From the NCBI GenBank assembly GCA_917880885.1, contig OU862910.1, positions 55,543,285 through 55,607,284 of the forward strand: a stretch of 64,000 nt of DNA, read 5' to 3'. This stretch comes from Limnephilus marmoratus. Taxonomy: Eukaryota; Arthropoda; Insecta; Trichoptera; Limnephilidae. Of the stretch, positions 1 to 10,865 are shown piece by piece; positions within the stretch are counted from its first letter, which is position 1; each line of letters opens with the position of its first letter. Both the position numbers and the translations under genes were made by a program. Below the pieces are notes generated by a model. It had not been told where the DNA came from. It saw only the letters and a list, made by a program, of their open reading frames with translations, and ran no database searches.

Positions 1-949
1 GGTAGATCAGATTTTGTAGTCTCCGGTTGTTCGGGAGAGTGTTGGAAGCCGAATTTATCTATTTTTTCGCTTAATGTCTTATTTAATTATGATGCATCAA
101 TTTTGCATCTAGTAAACTTCTTCTATTAGACTTTGAGCAATGCTTTTGTGTTGTTGTATACAAGCATGGCTTTTAGTTAAAAGGACTAGTCACTAGTGAG
201 AATAAAATGAATGGTAAAATTCTCGCTTCGATCTTAAAATTCACGGGTTATTCAATTAGCACTTCTTTTCAATTAATTACTAAAAGAACCGACATATATT
301 TACATCGGGGAGATACAAAAATGTATTAAAGTTTCAATTTAATTAATATTTATATGCAGTTGAGTTCAAGCCATGTTTTGCATCAGGAATACATAATATG
401 TATTGCCGATCACCAACAATTTGCCAGAATATTATGCCCTATCTTATTTACTTATTTTTTCCGTGTTTTTTAACAGAGATTTAAGCAATTAATTGTAAAA
501 AATAGTCAGATAGTAAAAAATATTTTCAATACGAAATACATACTCTTTGGTGGTGAAAACATTTTGTACTATTGGATGAGGTGTCAATAAATTTATTGTT
601 TCAAATCGCTGATCACCATAAAAATGTCACATTATTAATCGGGTATAGTTAAGTCCTGCTTTTACTAGACGTGGGTGGTTTGGCATATTTATGTATTAGA
701 CCATTTTGCATTTCGTCTCGGTAAAGATTCTTTTTTCAATTGTGAAGTTGTTTTTTATTTGGACTTTCTTATTCGTATTTTTTCAATATTTATGGTAGCT
801 ACCTCCGTGAAGAAGGTTTGAAAAAAATAATTGTTCTCTAGATATTGACATTTATTTGCATGAATCATACAATTCCCTATTTGAAATTTAAAAATGTTAC
901 ATGAAATATATGGTTTACGATTTGATAGGTATTTAAGTTAAGTACTTAC
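1..949. other. AT-rich non-coding stretch (probable HMG-CoA lyase intron)
   Basis: No credible exon, RNA gene or recognisable transposon is visible. The position upstream of a lyase exon that begins with a split codon makes this intron sequence by inference. Confidence 0.5.
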
Positions 950-984
950 CTACCTGACCTTATTGCTGGCCGCACACGTCAGGT

Positions 985-1045
985 TTTTAATAATAATAAC
1001 GTAGTATTTATATAGCGCAGTTTTGTGATATTTCACTTCAAGTGC
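985..1045 (-). mobile_element. LINE 3' tail remnant
   Basis: On the minus strand this reads a short conserved block containing CTTGAAGTGAAAT and GCGCTATATAAA, then a TTA-repeat tail. The same block occurs at 3885-3955. A related version closes the reverse-transcriptase element ending near 23420, so I read this as a 5'-truncated LINE or SINE end. Confidence 0.5.
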
Positions 1046-1059
1046 GCAAAAATCGATTT

Positions 1060-1276
1060 CCATCCGATTGTCTGATCGGACAAAAATCGATTCGAAAAAT
1101 GGACTGGTTATAATACCGGGGCCACGCCCATTGGACTGATTGGACAGCCGACGGGTAAAGGCATGGCCTATTTTCATTACCGATCTGTTTTTCGGATGTT
1201 TGCGGTGTTTATCCGATTTTCATAAGAAATGTATGGCGCGAAGGCGTTCCGGTTGTCTGATCAGACAATCGGATGG
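1060..1276. repeat. Inverted repeat, 18-bp perfect arms
   Basis: CCATCCGATTGTCTGATC at 1060-1077 returns as its exact reverse complement at 1259-1276, separated by about 180 bp. This fits a decayed foldback element. No target duplication could be read. Confidence 0.6.
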
Positions 1277-2574
1277 AAAAATCTGATATATGCGCCAAGC
1301 CTAAGATTTCAGAGGAATTTTGGTTTTGATTTAATAAATAAGGGAAAATTTACATTTTTGGATGCTACTGTTCACAGAACTTCTAGTAATAACAAGATTT
1401 AATATGGTGCCAATTCAAATGAACGATAAACAACTGTAAGTGCATGTTTTTCCATATCCCCCTACGTATATAGTTGTTTTTTATAGTAAAGTTGAAAGGA
1501 TGTGTTATTTCAATAATTTGTGCATGTTAAGGTTAAAGCTGGTTAAAGCGGAATTACAAGCCATTTTACCATATTGAGAAATGTTATAACAATGTTATTA
1601 TACATGTGTCAATAACTTTACAATCACATTTGTAACAAATTAATACCTACCTACGTACTTTCCCATGTGACTGGATGAAACAATGCATCCTATTACTAAA
1701 CTTTATTTAAATATTTAATAAAACTACTAAAAAAAAATAGTTTTGCAGGATTGAAAGAAAATAGAGAAAAAAATTTTAACATGATGATTGTATCCAGTTT
1801 TACTATTTAATTATTATAATCCGTGACATTTATTTTGCCTTTTAAAGGATCAGAGGGCAAGAAGCTCTTTTGTATATTTTTTTTGATTTAAAAATTTTTA
1901 AATCAGTTTTTATTTTTCATTACTAATTAGCAAATCTTTAACCACAGTTTTTGTTATTTTTTGGGGTGGGATATTATTTTTCTAATTTTATTATGTAAAT
2001 CTCCACAAATATCAAATACTTATTATAAAAACTATTTTTTACTACCTGCCTACATTTTGTACCTCGTTGAGAGATTTTTATTAACCCTTCGAATAATAAG
2101 AAAATAATTTTCTGTCAACTTTTGATGTCAAGGTTTACGCGCAAAATTCCTGGTTCTTCCCATGCATTTTAAATGTTCCTATTTATTGGTTTTTTTTAAC
2201 GCTTTTGCAAAAACAAAAATTTTTCTAAAATCTAGATAAAAAATCTTTCCGATGTGTTTATTAGAAATGAACATTTTTGTTTCTAAATATTAATATTTTA
2301 ATATTGTAAATTTAAATTGGCTAAAAAATGCATACCTGCGAATATTCGAATTAAAGTACCTAATTAAAAAAGAATAAACTGAAAATTTAAAATACAGACT
2401 CCCTTTCTAAATAAAATTTGTAATAAAACTGTCACCTCACTTTTTATCACTTTCATACAATTTTATTTTAAAATGAAATGTGTGATACGTCACAAATTGG
2501 CGAAAAATTAAACCGTCATATTGATCGGGTTTGTAAAATATCTGAAAAATCTAGCTCATATGAGACAATGAGAA
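1277..2574. other. AT-rich stretch, nothing recognised
   Basis: Low-complexity A/T sequence without open reading frames of note, repeats or splice-flanked exons that I can support. Confidence 0.5.
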
Positions 2575-2774
2575 GCATTATTTCATTCCGTTTCTAACAT
2601 AAAAGAAATCACAAATATTCGCAAGACAGGAAGAGAGATATCTAACTTTTAGTAATGCACCGTCGCTCTGGGACAATCTGGGTCTCCTGTTATTATAACG
2701 GCATATGATGTTTTGGGACAACTTGGGTCTCCTGTGATTAGACGGGTTAAAATTACAAGGACAACTCAGAAGGG

Positions 2775-2975
2775 TGTTGTGCCGTATTGCGCTACCTCCT
2801 TCTTTAGCCAACGTTTCGGACAGCGTTGCAGTGTCCATCATCAGGGCAGATCCGGCAGATCTGGTAGATGTGTCGGATATGCACGTCACATCTACTGGAT
2901 CTGCCCTGATGTTGGATACTGCAACGCTGTCCGAAACGTTTGCTAAAAAAAGAGGTAGCGCAACACGGTATAATC
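2775..2975. mobile_element. Foldback MITE-like element, family F1
   Basis: The left half (TTGCGCTACCT then TTTAGCCAACGTTTCGGACA) is repeated inverted in the right half, which ends in AGGTAGCGCAACACGG. A shorter relative with the same ends lies at 30036-30150. Two copies with shared termini support a non-autonomous DNA element. Confidence 0.7.
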
Positions 2976-3058
2976 CTTAAAACAACTAATGAAATCTAAA
3001 AACATAACCTTCAACACCTCCCTTAAAGTCTAAGTGATGAAAAAAATTGCATGTTACA

Positions 3059-3268
3059 TTAGGTTAGGTGCTATTTTAAAAATTTTTTTTTTTTCATAAC
3101 TTTTAATGTCTTCAAAGGGGTGTTGAAATTGCATGTTTCTGAGTTGTCATGGAACCAAATAGGTTACTAGGTTAAGTGCTATTTTTTGTTTTCATCACTT
3201 TTAATGAATTTTCAAAGGAGTATTGGAGTGCCACTTTGTTGAGTTTTCTTGGAACCATTACTCATTAC
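3059..3268. repeat. Diverged tandem duplication, ~105 bp unit
   Basis: Two adjacent blocks (about 3059-3163 and 3164-3268) share in order GGTTARGTGCTATTTT, TTTTAATG, TTCAAAGGRGT and TTGGAACCA blocks. The duplication is old, with many differences. Confidence 0.45.
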
Positions 3269-3486
3269 TTTGCTATTTTTGGACATAAAATCAGTTCGCA
3301 GGGTAATTACTACATCTTCAAAATCAGCTTTTTTGAGTTACACACCATACCTTTCCATGCCACAAGCATAACATATGTGTTTGTGACATGTATACGTACG
3401 TGCAAGTACATCAATTATGGTGTGGTTTTTTTTTAGTTTGACAAACTGAACAAAATTAAACTGTGAAAATATTTTCCGGCTTACAG

Positions 3487-3610
3487 TTTCGTTAATCCCA
3501 AGAAGGTTCCTCAAATGGCCAATGGTGCAGAAGTGTTTAAAGGAATTACTAAAGATCCAAACATTAGGTATCCTGTCCTGGTGCCAAACATGAAAGGATT
3601 CGACGCAGCC
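3487..3610 (+). CDS. HMGCL: HMG-CoA lyase, internal exon (first in window)
   Basis: This is the first visible coding exon of hydroxymethylglutaryl-CoA lyase, the mitochondrial enzyme that splits HMG-CoA into acetoacetate and acetyl-CoA in ketogenesis and leucine breakdown. It reads [19 protein letters not shown] then [14 protein letters not shown], matching roughly residues 85-125 of the ~325-residue animal enzyme. The acceptor CTTACAG ends at 3486, leaving one base of a split codon. The donor GTAAGT follows 3610 in phase 0. The N-terminal part, with the mitochondrial presequence and the PRDGLQNE motif, was not found and should lie upstream of the window. The exon is less AT-rich than the surrounding introns. 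Confidence 0.93.
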
Positions 3611-3884
3611 GTAAGTTCTATGAGATATATTGTTTACAATAATACACAATCTTTAAGAAGTGCCTGCTCCAGTGCTAATGGCCTTTTTATTATTTATTAT
3701 TTGAGTCATGGGGTTGCAAAACCCGCTCTAAAATATTTAGGAAATCTAAAGGGTCGCAAAAAACTGTTTAGAACACCTTAACCCCTCAGGCTAATTGTTC
3801 ACTTTTGGGAATAACTCATATAGGTCTCACAGAAATTGTTGTCTCCATTACTATCATGGTAAGAAATATTATTTAAACGGTGTC

Positions 3885-3955
3885 AAAATAATAAAAATAA
3901 TAATGTTATATTTGTGGAGCGCAGTTTTGTGTCATTTCACTTCAAGTGCACTTAT
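3885..3955 (-). mobile_element. LINE 3' tail remnant, second copy
   Basis: Read on the minus strand it carries CTTGAAGTGAAATGACAC, then CACAAAACTGCGCT and a TTATTATT tail, matching 985-1045. It lies in the lyase intron between the exons at 3487 and 5541. Confidence 0.5.
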
Positions 3956-4486
3956 AACTATAATAAATTTAAAAAATCATACAGTGCTCCTTATAATATT
4001 GATAAAATAATATGAAATAAAGAATATATATAGTATTTACAAAACCATGACAAGAAAACAAAAATTAACAAAAAAAGTGCTGTTATAGCACACACAGGAC
4101 AATAATAACAATGGACAATAACGGTGCTATTATAGGACAAAACAAGAACTTTAAAACTAAAATATAATATTATACTAACAGTAGGCAGTTTGCGTTCAGA
4201 AATGAGAAATATTCTGACATTAAATTTGGAAAAGGTGTTAAGAGAAAACACCACGCTTTATAATATTCAAATCTAAAAGTTAACCACAAAAGAATTAAAT
4301 TGTACACCTTTATGAAAACAAAGTTTCCAAACATACTTAATTAGAAAAATACTTATGGCAAAAAAGTGAGGACTTTTTTTTATAATAAATTTGTCTAATG
4401 AAATAAGTTGTAGGTAAGTTTTTATTTTTTTCGTTACATTAAAAAATGCAACGTGAGCCATTTTAAAAACTTTTTTATGTTTGGAT
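3956..4486. other. Lyase intron, nothing recognised
   Basis: A/T-rich sequence with no supportable exon or element boundary. It could belong to the element whose tail is at 3885-3955, but no coding sequence shows this. Confidence 0.4.
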
Positions 4487-5195
4487 TAAAAAATTGGGAG
4501 GAATGCAGATCCCTGCCAATGTTTGTTTTTTGCTAAAAACCATGTTTTTACCGCGTTTTAAGTTGGGCACTTTAATTTGGAAGGTGAAAAAAAGTGCGGA
4601 AAGCAATAGAAAAAATTTTTGAACTTAAAAAAAAAAATTTTTTTTTCAACGATTTTTTAACTGTTTTTCACCGCAAAGCATACTACTACGACAATCCGCC
4701 CGCGATTTTGTCACTGATATGTTGATATCCCTGACCTGATACAAACAATAGCTAGATACGATTGAAGCCGACTTTGTGGGATACATGACGAGACGCGTAA
4801 TTATGAAATTTTTCTAGCGAGATTGTGTATGTTATCTTTACTTAAAACAGCCTACGTTTTTGAATGGTTTGTCTAGCGGGATTGTGTATGTTATCTTTAC
4901 TTTAAAAAAACATCCCAGGTTTTGAATGGTTTGTTTGGCAAAGCAGGGTTTGTATCTACCTCTTGTTTGTATCAGGGATACCAACATAACAGTGACGCAA
5001 TACGCAATGGCCGCCGGGCTGTCGTAGTTACATTTTCTCAATACTTTGAACGGCTGTATCTCCCTCAATTTTGCCGAGCGCGCCTTAATTTTTTTTTTTA
5101 TTCAGCTTCTCCACACTTTTCTCGTCTAGAAAGTGCCTTTTTATTAAATTTCCAGACATTGGCAGGATCTGCATTTCACCCAAAAAAATTTTAGT
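4487..5195. mobile_element. Foldback element with internal tandem repeat, family F2
   Basis: ATGCAGATCCCTGCCAATGT near 4503 returns inverted near 5175. Inner matching arms (TACGACA, CCGCC, TGTCACTG, TATGTTG, ATCCCTGA) lie at about 4685-4735 and 4975-5035. The centre (4832-4960) has two ~59-bp repeats containing TTATCTTTACTT and GAATGGTTTG. The same internal repeat sits inside the foldback at 45608-46306, although the two have different ends. Confidence 0.65.
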
Positions 5196-5540
5196 TGACA
5201 ATACAACGTGAGCTTAGGATTCTAGTCTGCGTACTATGAAAGAATAAATCAATTAAAAAATTATATGTTTAATTCGAATTATAAAAAACATATTTTATTA
5301 CCTTCCAAAAACAGTTTTTAGTTTTCAGATACATTCAGAAATATTCCATTTATTTGGATTTTATTGCCAAGCGGAAATATTTTGACCTTATGACAAAATA
5401 TGCCCGAGGCCTGAGGGATTAAATGTAAAAAGAATATGTATATATTTTATGGTAAAAATCTAGTTATAATTATCTTCTTTCTAAGATATCATTGTAGATC
5501 TTGGATCGATCTGTTGTTTGTAATTTAATCTACATTACAG

Positions 5541-5753
5541 ATGGAAGCCGGCGCCACGGAAATAGCCATCTTCGGCTCAGCAAGTCAAGCCTTCTCGTAT
5601 AGAAATATGAGTTGCTCCATTGAAGAATCCCTCGAAAAGTTTCGAGAGGTGACCGAGGCGGCCAGGGAGAAAGATATTAAAGTTCGAGGATATGTCTCCT
5701 GTGTCACTGGCTGTCCATATGAAGGTGCTGTCACGCCGTACAAAGTTGCAAAG
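5541..5753 (+). CDS. HMGCL: HMG-CoA lyase, internal exon
   Basis: This 71-codon exon in phase 0 at both ends has acceptor TTACAG just before 5541 and donor GTAATG after 5753. It covers the middle of the TIM barrel: GATEIAIFGSASQAFS, the NMSCSIEESLEKF helix, and KVRGYVSCVTGCPYEG, which corresponds to the conserved RGYVSCALGCPYEG strand and loop of the human enzyme. Alignment to the flanking exons needs no gap, so the gene model is continuous here. Confidence 0.95.
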
Positions 5754-5968
5754 GTAATGGTTTAAATTCCAGTTATTTATTCCTAACTTCAAAATTCTGC
5801 TTTTTTACAAACCTACTCACCAGGAGTGTGCTTTTCGTAGAGACTGTACAGCTTATATTTTCGATAAAAAGATTGTGGTGAACAAGCATCTTTTTGTGCT
5901 GATTTTTTGCCGGCAAGGTAAAAGGTCACGATTGTGCAAGATTGTCGTAAATTCTCTATTGTTTTTGT

Positions 5969-6070
5969 AAATTTTTTCTTTATTCAGTGTAATTTATCAT
6001 TACACTGAATAAAGAAAAATTTTTGCAACCCGTCTGTTAAATAATTCTCCTTATTTAACAGACGGGTTGC
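5969..6070. repeat. Two adjacent near-perfect hairpins
   Basis: Hairpin 1 spans about 5969-6021: arms based on CTTTATTCAGTGTAAT around a 5-base loop at 5994-5998. Hairpin 2 spans 6025-6070: two perfect 20-base arms around a 6-base loop at 6045-6050. The right arm of hairpin 2 reads straight into the LINE coding sequence that follows, so the left arm is an inverted copy of the LINE's truncated 5' end. Confidence 0.85.
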
Positions 6071-6478
6071 AATCTTTAGAGCACAGGCGTCGGGTGGCAA
6101 TGCTGTCCTTGTTCTACCGGTATTTCAATGGAAGATGCTCCGAGGAACTAGCGTCATTGATCCCTTTGGCACCGGTGCATAGTCGGAAAACACACCAAAT
6201 GCATGCCCAATTTAATTTTTGTGTAATTAGGTACACGGTTGCAATTTGTCACATGAGAACGGGTCGCTTCTTCGACTCGTTCTTGTGTTCAAAAGCTTGG
6301 CTGTGGAACGATTTGCCGGCCTTTGTGTTTCCTCCCTCCTACAACAAGGGTCTCTTCAAGATCAATATTCATTCCTTCTCCTCAAAAAGACCCTCCACGC
6401 AGCATCTCAGATGATATAGGCCCTGAGGGAAATTATTTTCCTAAAGGCCTCCTGTGTGGAGTTAATGTAAAAAAAAAA
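6051..6478 (+). pseudogene. LINE reverse transcriptase, C-terminal end and 3' UTR
   Basis: The frame gives TDGLQSLEHRRRVAMLSLFY, then CSEELASLIP, FDSFLCSKAWLWNDLPAFVF and YNKGLFKINIH. This is the typical last ~110 residues of insect jockey-type LINE ORF2 proteins, after the polymerase domain. It is 5'-truncated with no catalytic residues present. The 3' UTR ends in a nested stem-loop (CTCCACACAG/CTGTGTGGAG outside, a CCCTGAGG/CCTCAGGG-type inner stem, here slightly mutated) and a poly(A) run. The same end closes the family B units listed elsewhere. Confidence 0.8.
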
Positions 6479-6480
6479 AA

Positions 6481-7590
6481 TTGTTTATTAGAGTTGTTGA
6501 GAATTTTTTGACCACTGCTAGACGCATGCTCGTGTTGTGGTGGTCGGTCGATCATATTGTTGTTGACATAGTGCCTTGTCTTATTTCTCTGTCGGTATTT
6601 GTATAACAATATTTCCGAACCAAATCTATTTCCTTCTTACTCTGTTACACATGTGCATCCACATTCACCACCTACCAAAACTGTCGTAATTTTGAACCTG
6701 ATTAATATTAATAAATTATTAACAATTTAAAAAAAAAGTTTATTTATATGTACACTAGCAGACCCAAAACCGTACCTTTCCATTCACGCGTTGCTGTGGC
6801 TAACGAAACACAACTCCAACTACTGACAACACCATTACCCAACTTTTATAACCAACGCCATTTGTTAATTTGCATACATATCAAATCCATATCGCTTGCC
6901 AGCCCGCCCCCTTTATATATTTTATATTTCAACCAATTTACACAAACCTTGATAAATTATATACCTAAAAACCTTCCTTATGAATCTATCTATTGGTGTA
7001 AACCACATGAATATCCGTTGCGTAGTTTAAAAGACATAAGCGTACAGACAGCGGGAGCGACTTTGCTTTATACTGTGTAAAGATGTTTGGTGGTGTTGTT
7101 GCAGGAGGTGGTTTTTTAGTGTTGTGAATTTGTATGGCTGACACCTTGCCCTGCAAGACTATTGATGGCCTAGACAATTATTGTTAGGCAATAGGCAATA
7201 ATAGCCAATTTATGTTGCTCGTGAAACACCTTAAAAGGTGTTTCTTACAGAAAATTCACTATTTTTTCATGAATTTTTCAGAATTTAATTTCCTTTTTCT
7301 TTTCTTGGGGCATAAATAGTTTTACAGCCTCTCTACACACGACAAATCAATGCTGACCTTTTTATTTCTATTTTTTTATCTTTTAGGATTTAATTTTCTA
7401 TTTTAATTTTAAGTTAATAAAGATAGACATGATAATAAATGTTAAATACAGTGAACTCGTTCAATCGATTTTTTAATAAACATTTTCCCACTTTTTTCGT
7501 TGAAATAATCGTTTATTTCTTCCTCTCCCAAATTAATTAATTCAAATAAATACAATAGATAGTAAAAATAATACTAGATCGCATCGATTA
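6481..7590. other. Intron with degenerate dispersed repeats
   Basis: No exon seen. Around 6746-7100 the sequence has ACTAGCAGACCC, CACGCGTTGCTGTGGCTA and a TTTATACTGTGTAAAGATG block, a pattern I associate with old dispersed insect repeats. Ends could not be set. Confidence 0.35.
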
Positions 7591-8482
7591 TTCCTCTTTG
7601 TATTGTTTGGTAAACACTTTACTCAATCGAGAATATCGAAGCGAATTTTACTCAATTTAATTGTATTGTATTGGGGAGGGGGCACTTCATCAGCTCTAGA
7701 TCCTGTCGAAAAGGCGCAGAAAACAATTATGAAAATTATTCTCAAACTTCCTCTAACTGCAAACAGTGACCTTATATTAAAAATAATGGAGAGTATTTGA
7801 TGTTCGACTGATCTATGTAAAAACTATCCTCATGCATCTCTTTAAAAACAAACATGTGCTTTACGAAAAAAAAATAAACTTAAGATTTACACGTAACTCC
7901 AACAAAGACATATTGCAAGTTCCAGCACTCTCTTCCACCTTTGGTCAACGTAGCTTTAGATACTTTGCCACAAAAATATTCAACATTCTCCCAGAAAACA
8001 TCAAACTGAGTCAAACACAGAGAGAGTTTAAAAAATATGTTAAAATATGGATACATTCTAATGATCGAGCCTATACTGGTGCCCTCACCCAAACGCCCAG
8101 TCATTGACAGTTGTTATTGTAGTAATATCCTTGCAGTTTATGAATTGTGTAGGTATATGCAAACAATAATGTTAACTAAAATAAAGTTTTTGCTGTATGG
8201 AAACCTACTTTACACATTTATAAAAAAACCATAGATAAAATTGCGAGAAACAATTAACAAAAATTCTGCCTCAATACAGGTTCACCTAGTGAGGCAGGCT
8301 ATGCACAACTAAAAATACTGTATAACTATACTACTCCTGTGTAACCTTTCTTACGTTACTTTCTATTTGTTAATTTTTCTGTACTGATTGATGTAATCTA
8401 TTTGTAAACTACATTGAGCATGTAATTTTTTTAGTTATATTGTTGTTATTTCGTTAAATAAAGATTATTATTATTATTATTC
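7591..8482 (+). pseudogene. LINE reverse transcriptase, C-terminal fragment
   Basis: Broken reading frames give a thumb-region segment (YWGGG, then PVEKAQKTIMKIIL) followed by MHLFKNKHVLYEKK, TRNSNKDILQVPALSSTFGQ and RSFRYFATKIFNILPENIK, typical of the end of a LINE ORF2. The frame is broken between about 7800 and 7830. The element ends in an ATT-repeat tail at about 8465-8481. It is 5'-truncated and inert, and lies in the intron between the lyase exons at 5541 and 9103. Confidence 0.75.
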
Positions 8483-8715
8483 CCGCATTCATAGTAATTT
8501 CAACAGTTCACTTTGAAAATGATAAACGGAGATTTCACTGTATTATATTATATATGTTAAATGCATGCACCTAAAATCATTTTGCCCAATGGCTTAGATA
8601 CAGGTAATGATTGTGGTTAAAAATAAACAAACGAGAAAAAATAGATACGAATGATCAATTTTTTGTTAGAACAACTCTCTTTTAAAACTTTTGAAGGTTA
8701 TTCCCATCAATGTAA

Positions 8716-9082
8716 TATATCATTGAAGAAGATAATACTAAAAATCTAAACGAAAATATGAAAGACAACAAGACACAGAATAATAAAAAAATAATGGTCG
8801 CAACTATTTATCCGAGACACTAGCTAGGTTACAAACCAGTTCTTAGAACACTTGTTTCCAATGAAAAAGGTAGTTGCCAAAAATATGTAAAAAAAAAATT
8901 AGTCAAAAATAATATTGTTGATTCTAAAATTTGAAATATGAGATTGACGAAGATGACGTTCCAATAAGAGGTGGCAGTGACCGAATTGTAAGACGAGAGG
9001 TTCTGGGTTCGTGTCTCAGTTGCGACAATTCTCTTTGATATTTTCGTTTAGATTGTTACTGTTATCTTCTTCTTCAATGAGA
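8716..9082. repeat. Inverted repeat abutting a lyase splice acceptor
   Basis: CATTGAAGAAGATAA followed by AATCTAAACGAAAATAT at about 8720-8760 is repeated inverted at about 9035-9080. The right arm supplies most of the pyrimidine-rich run in front of the exon starting at 9103. Arms are about 50 nt with a few differences, separated by ~265 nt. Confidence 0.7.
8965..9030 (+). mobile_element. Possible tRNA-derived SINE head remnant
   Basis: GGTGGCAGTGACCG resembles an A box and GGTTCGTGTCTC, about 30 bases downstream, resembles a B box. It sits between the arms of the 8716-9082 inverted repeat. It does not fold into a convincing tRNA and may be chance. Confidence 0.3.
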
Positions 9083-9102
9083 TGAATGGTTTTGTTATCC
9101 AG

Positions 9103-9291
9103 ATGACGGCCGCCATGATGGGGTTGGGCTGCTACGAGATATCTCTGGGAGACACCATCGGCGTGGGCACCGTGGGGTCCATGAAGCGCATGCTCAAGGA
9201 GGTCGCCCACGTGTCCACCCCTGAGTTTCTGGCGCTGCACTGCCACGACACCTACGGACAGGCGCTGGCCAACGTTCTCGTGGGGCTTGAA
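9103..9291 (+). CDS. HMGCL: HMG-CoA lyase, internal exon
   Basis: Sixty-three codons in phase 0 at both ends; acceptor ATCCAG before 9103, donor GTAAGT after 9291. It encodes MGLGCYEISLGDTIGVGT and then FLALHCHDTYGQALANVL. The two histidines of HCHDTYGQA are the divalent-metal ligands of the family (human His233 and His235). The exon is much richer in G+C than its introns. Both the pyrimidine tract and the upstream intron edge lie in an inverted repeat. Confidence 0.96.
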
Positions 9292-9677
9292 GTAAGTCCA
9301 ACCTTTTTATTAAAATTAATTTTTATTTGACACTTTTGTCACTTATGTCCATCGATTAATTGTCTGTATTCGATCGTCAGGTTGATCAGTCAGACATCTC
9401 CAAATACTAAGTTTTGAGATAATGAGGAAAGCTATATTCAAATACTCACCATAAATATTATTATAATCAAATATTATTTACACATGTTTTTGCTTTGTAT
9501 ATTAAATATGCTATAAAATAACACCGGGAGGCATAACTGTCTGGTACGGTATTAGTATGACATTTTGAAATATTCTACTAATGACCCAGAATATATCAAC
9601 ATTTTGTTTAATTCGCTACTAATTTTTCTGCATTTTAATTGATTTTGTGGTATTTACGAGTAATGTGAGTATTGTAC

Positions 9678-10051
9678 CAGGGTGTCCCGACAGTTGATCC
9701 GCTGACAGTTGGCCCCCCGAAATGATATTTACCATAAAATTATAATTTTTTTGTGCATTATTTAGTAATTTCAAATGTAAAATTGACTTAAAAATACCCT
9801 TAATAATAAGTTGTTCTTATACACGGGTATACACAGTATTATAGAGAAGCAGATTTTTCCTTGATGCATTTGAATGAAAATATGTTTATACTTTTGTTAT
9901 TCGGCGGTACGTCCTCTCTGCACATCCTTTCAGGGTCACTTAGTTATATTTTGTGTAATTAGGTATACCGTATTTTACCAAAACAACTGCGTATTGTATA
10001 TAAGTATGCTGGGGGGGCCTATTGTCAGCAGATCAACTGTCATGGAACCTG
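9678..10051. mobile_element. Foldback DNA element in lyase intron
   Basis: The left end CAGGGTGTCC then GACAGTTGATC and CTGACAGTTGGCCCCCC is matched inverted on the right (GGGGGGGCCTATTGTCAG, GATCAACTGTC, GGAACCTG). TAC flanks both sides (9675-9677 and 10052-10054), a possible 3-bp target duplication. No coding sequence. Confidence 0.65.
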
Positions 10052-10159
10052 TACCAGATATAGGATTCACTTTAACATGTAACTGCTTACTCAACTAAAA
10101 TTTTGATTTTTAGAGATGTCTAACTAATCAACTGGACTATCGATATTTTGGTGCTTACA

Positions 10160-10410
10160 TTGCTTACATCCCTTTTGTACAAGAATTTCAACTTCTTCCC
10201 AGCACTTAACCAGTGAGACTATGGCATTCCAAATTGGGGTATGTTGTGAGGCTGACGGTAATGGGGAGGGGAATGAAAAGGAGAAAAGGAAGATGGGAAG
10301 TACCTGGCTATTTAAATCTGCCATTTCAAGCGTTTCTGAAAGAAAGTCTTTTTCACCAGGGCTAAACTGAGAGTATATTCCACTCTGGAACGTATTGCAA
10401 ATAATTTTTT
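10160..10410 (-). mobile_element. SINE A fragment (decayed)
   Basis: It matches the body of the better copies at 26550-26938, 36970-37388 and 58231-58638: CCAGTGAGACTATGGCAT, AATTGGGGTATGTTGTGAGG, AAGTACCTGGCTATT and CCACTCTGGAACGT in order. The tRNA-like head is missing. Confidence 0.7.
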
Positions 10411-10561
10411 AATTTTACATTATTTTTTCTTTGAATCACCTTGGTCTTTTTAAAATATATCGCTCGCAGAGTGATTGCAGCGCCCTCCATTTTATTCTAT
10501 TTCCTTTTTTGACAGCCTGTGGATATGTGTTGAAGGGTAATTAATTAACAATATTTTGTAG

Positions 10562-10855
10562 GAAGGAATCACTTGCTTCGATTCGTCGGTCGGCGGTTTG
10601 GGCGGGTGTCCATTCGCCAAGGGGGCGACGGGGAACCTGGCAACTGAGGACCTGGTGTACATGATGCAGGGCTTCGGGGTACCCATAGACGTTGACCTCC
10701 TGGCCCTCATCAAGGCCGGCCGGTTCATCTGCAAGCACCTCGACAAGGAGCCACGCTCCCGTGTCAACAACTCCCTCTGGGACAAAGTGACAAACAATGA
10801 ACAAATATTGGAGCTCGCCATGAATGTTAAATCCAACAAAGATTGTCATTATTAA
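10562..10855 (+). CDS. HMGCL: HMG-CoA lyase, terminal coding exon
   Basis: Ninety-seven codons plus TAA, acceptor TTGTAG before 10562, phase 0. It contains FDSSVGGLGGCPFAKGATGN, the signature loop with the catalytic cysteine of GGCP (human Cys266) and the conserved metal-binding asparagine of ATGN, then LATEDLVYMMQGFGV and the C-terminal helices. The protein ends in KDCHY rather than the CKL/SKL-type peroxisomal signal seen at the end of the vertebrate enzyme, so a purely mitochondrial location is likely here. No frame damage is seen in any of the four exons. Confidence 0.96.
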   Translation, partial: EGITCFDSSVGGLGGCPFAKGATGNLATEDLVYMMQGFGVPIDVDLLALIKAGRFICKHLDKEPRSRVNNSLWDKVTNNEQILELAMNVKSNKDCHY

Positions 10856-10865
10856 ATTGTGTGTA

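Noticed and set aside
7603..7800. Independent small gene before 7832
   Set aside because: Residues match the thumb region of a LINE reverse transcriptase that continues in another frame at 7832.
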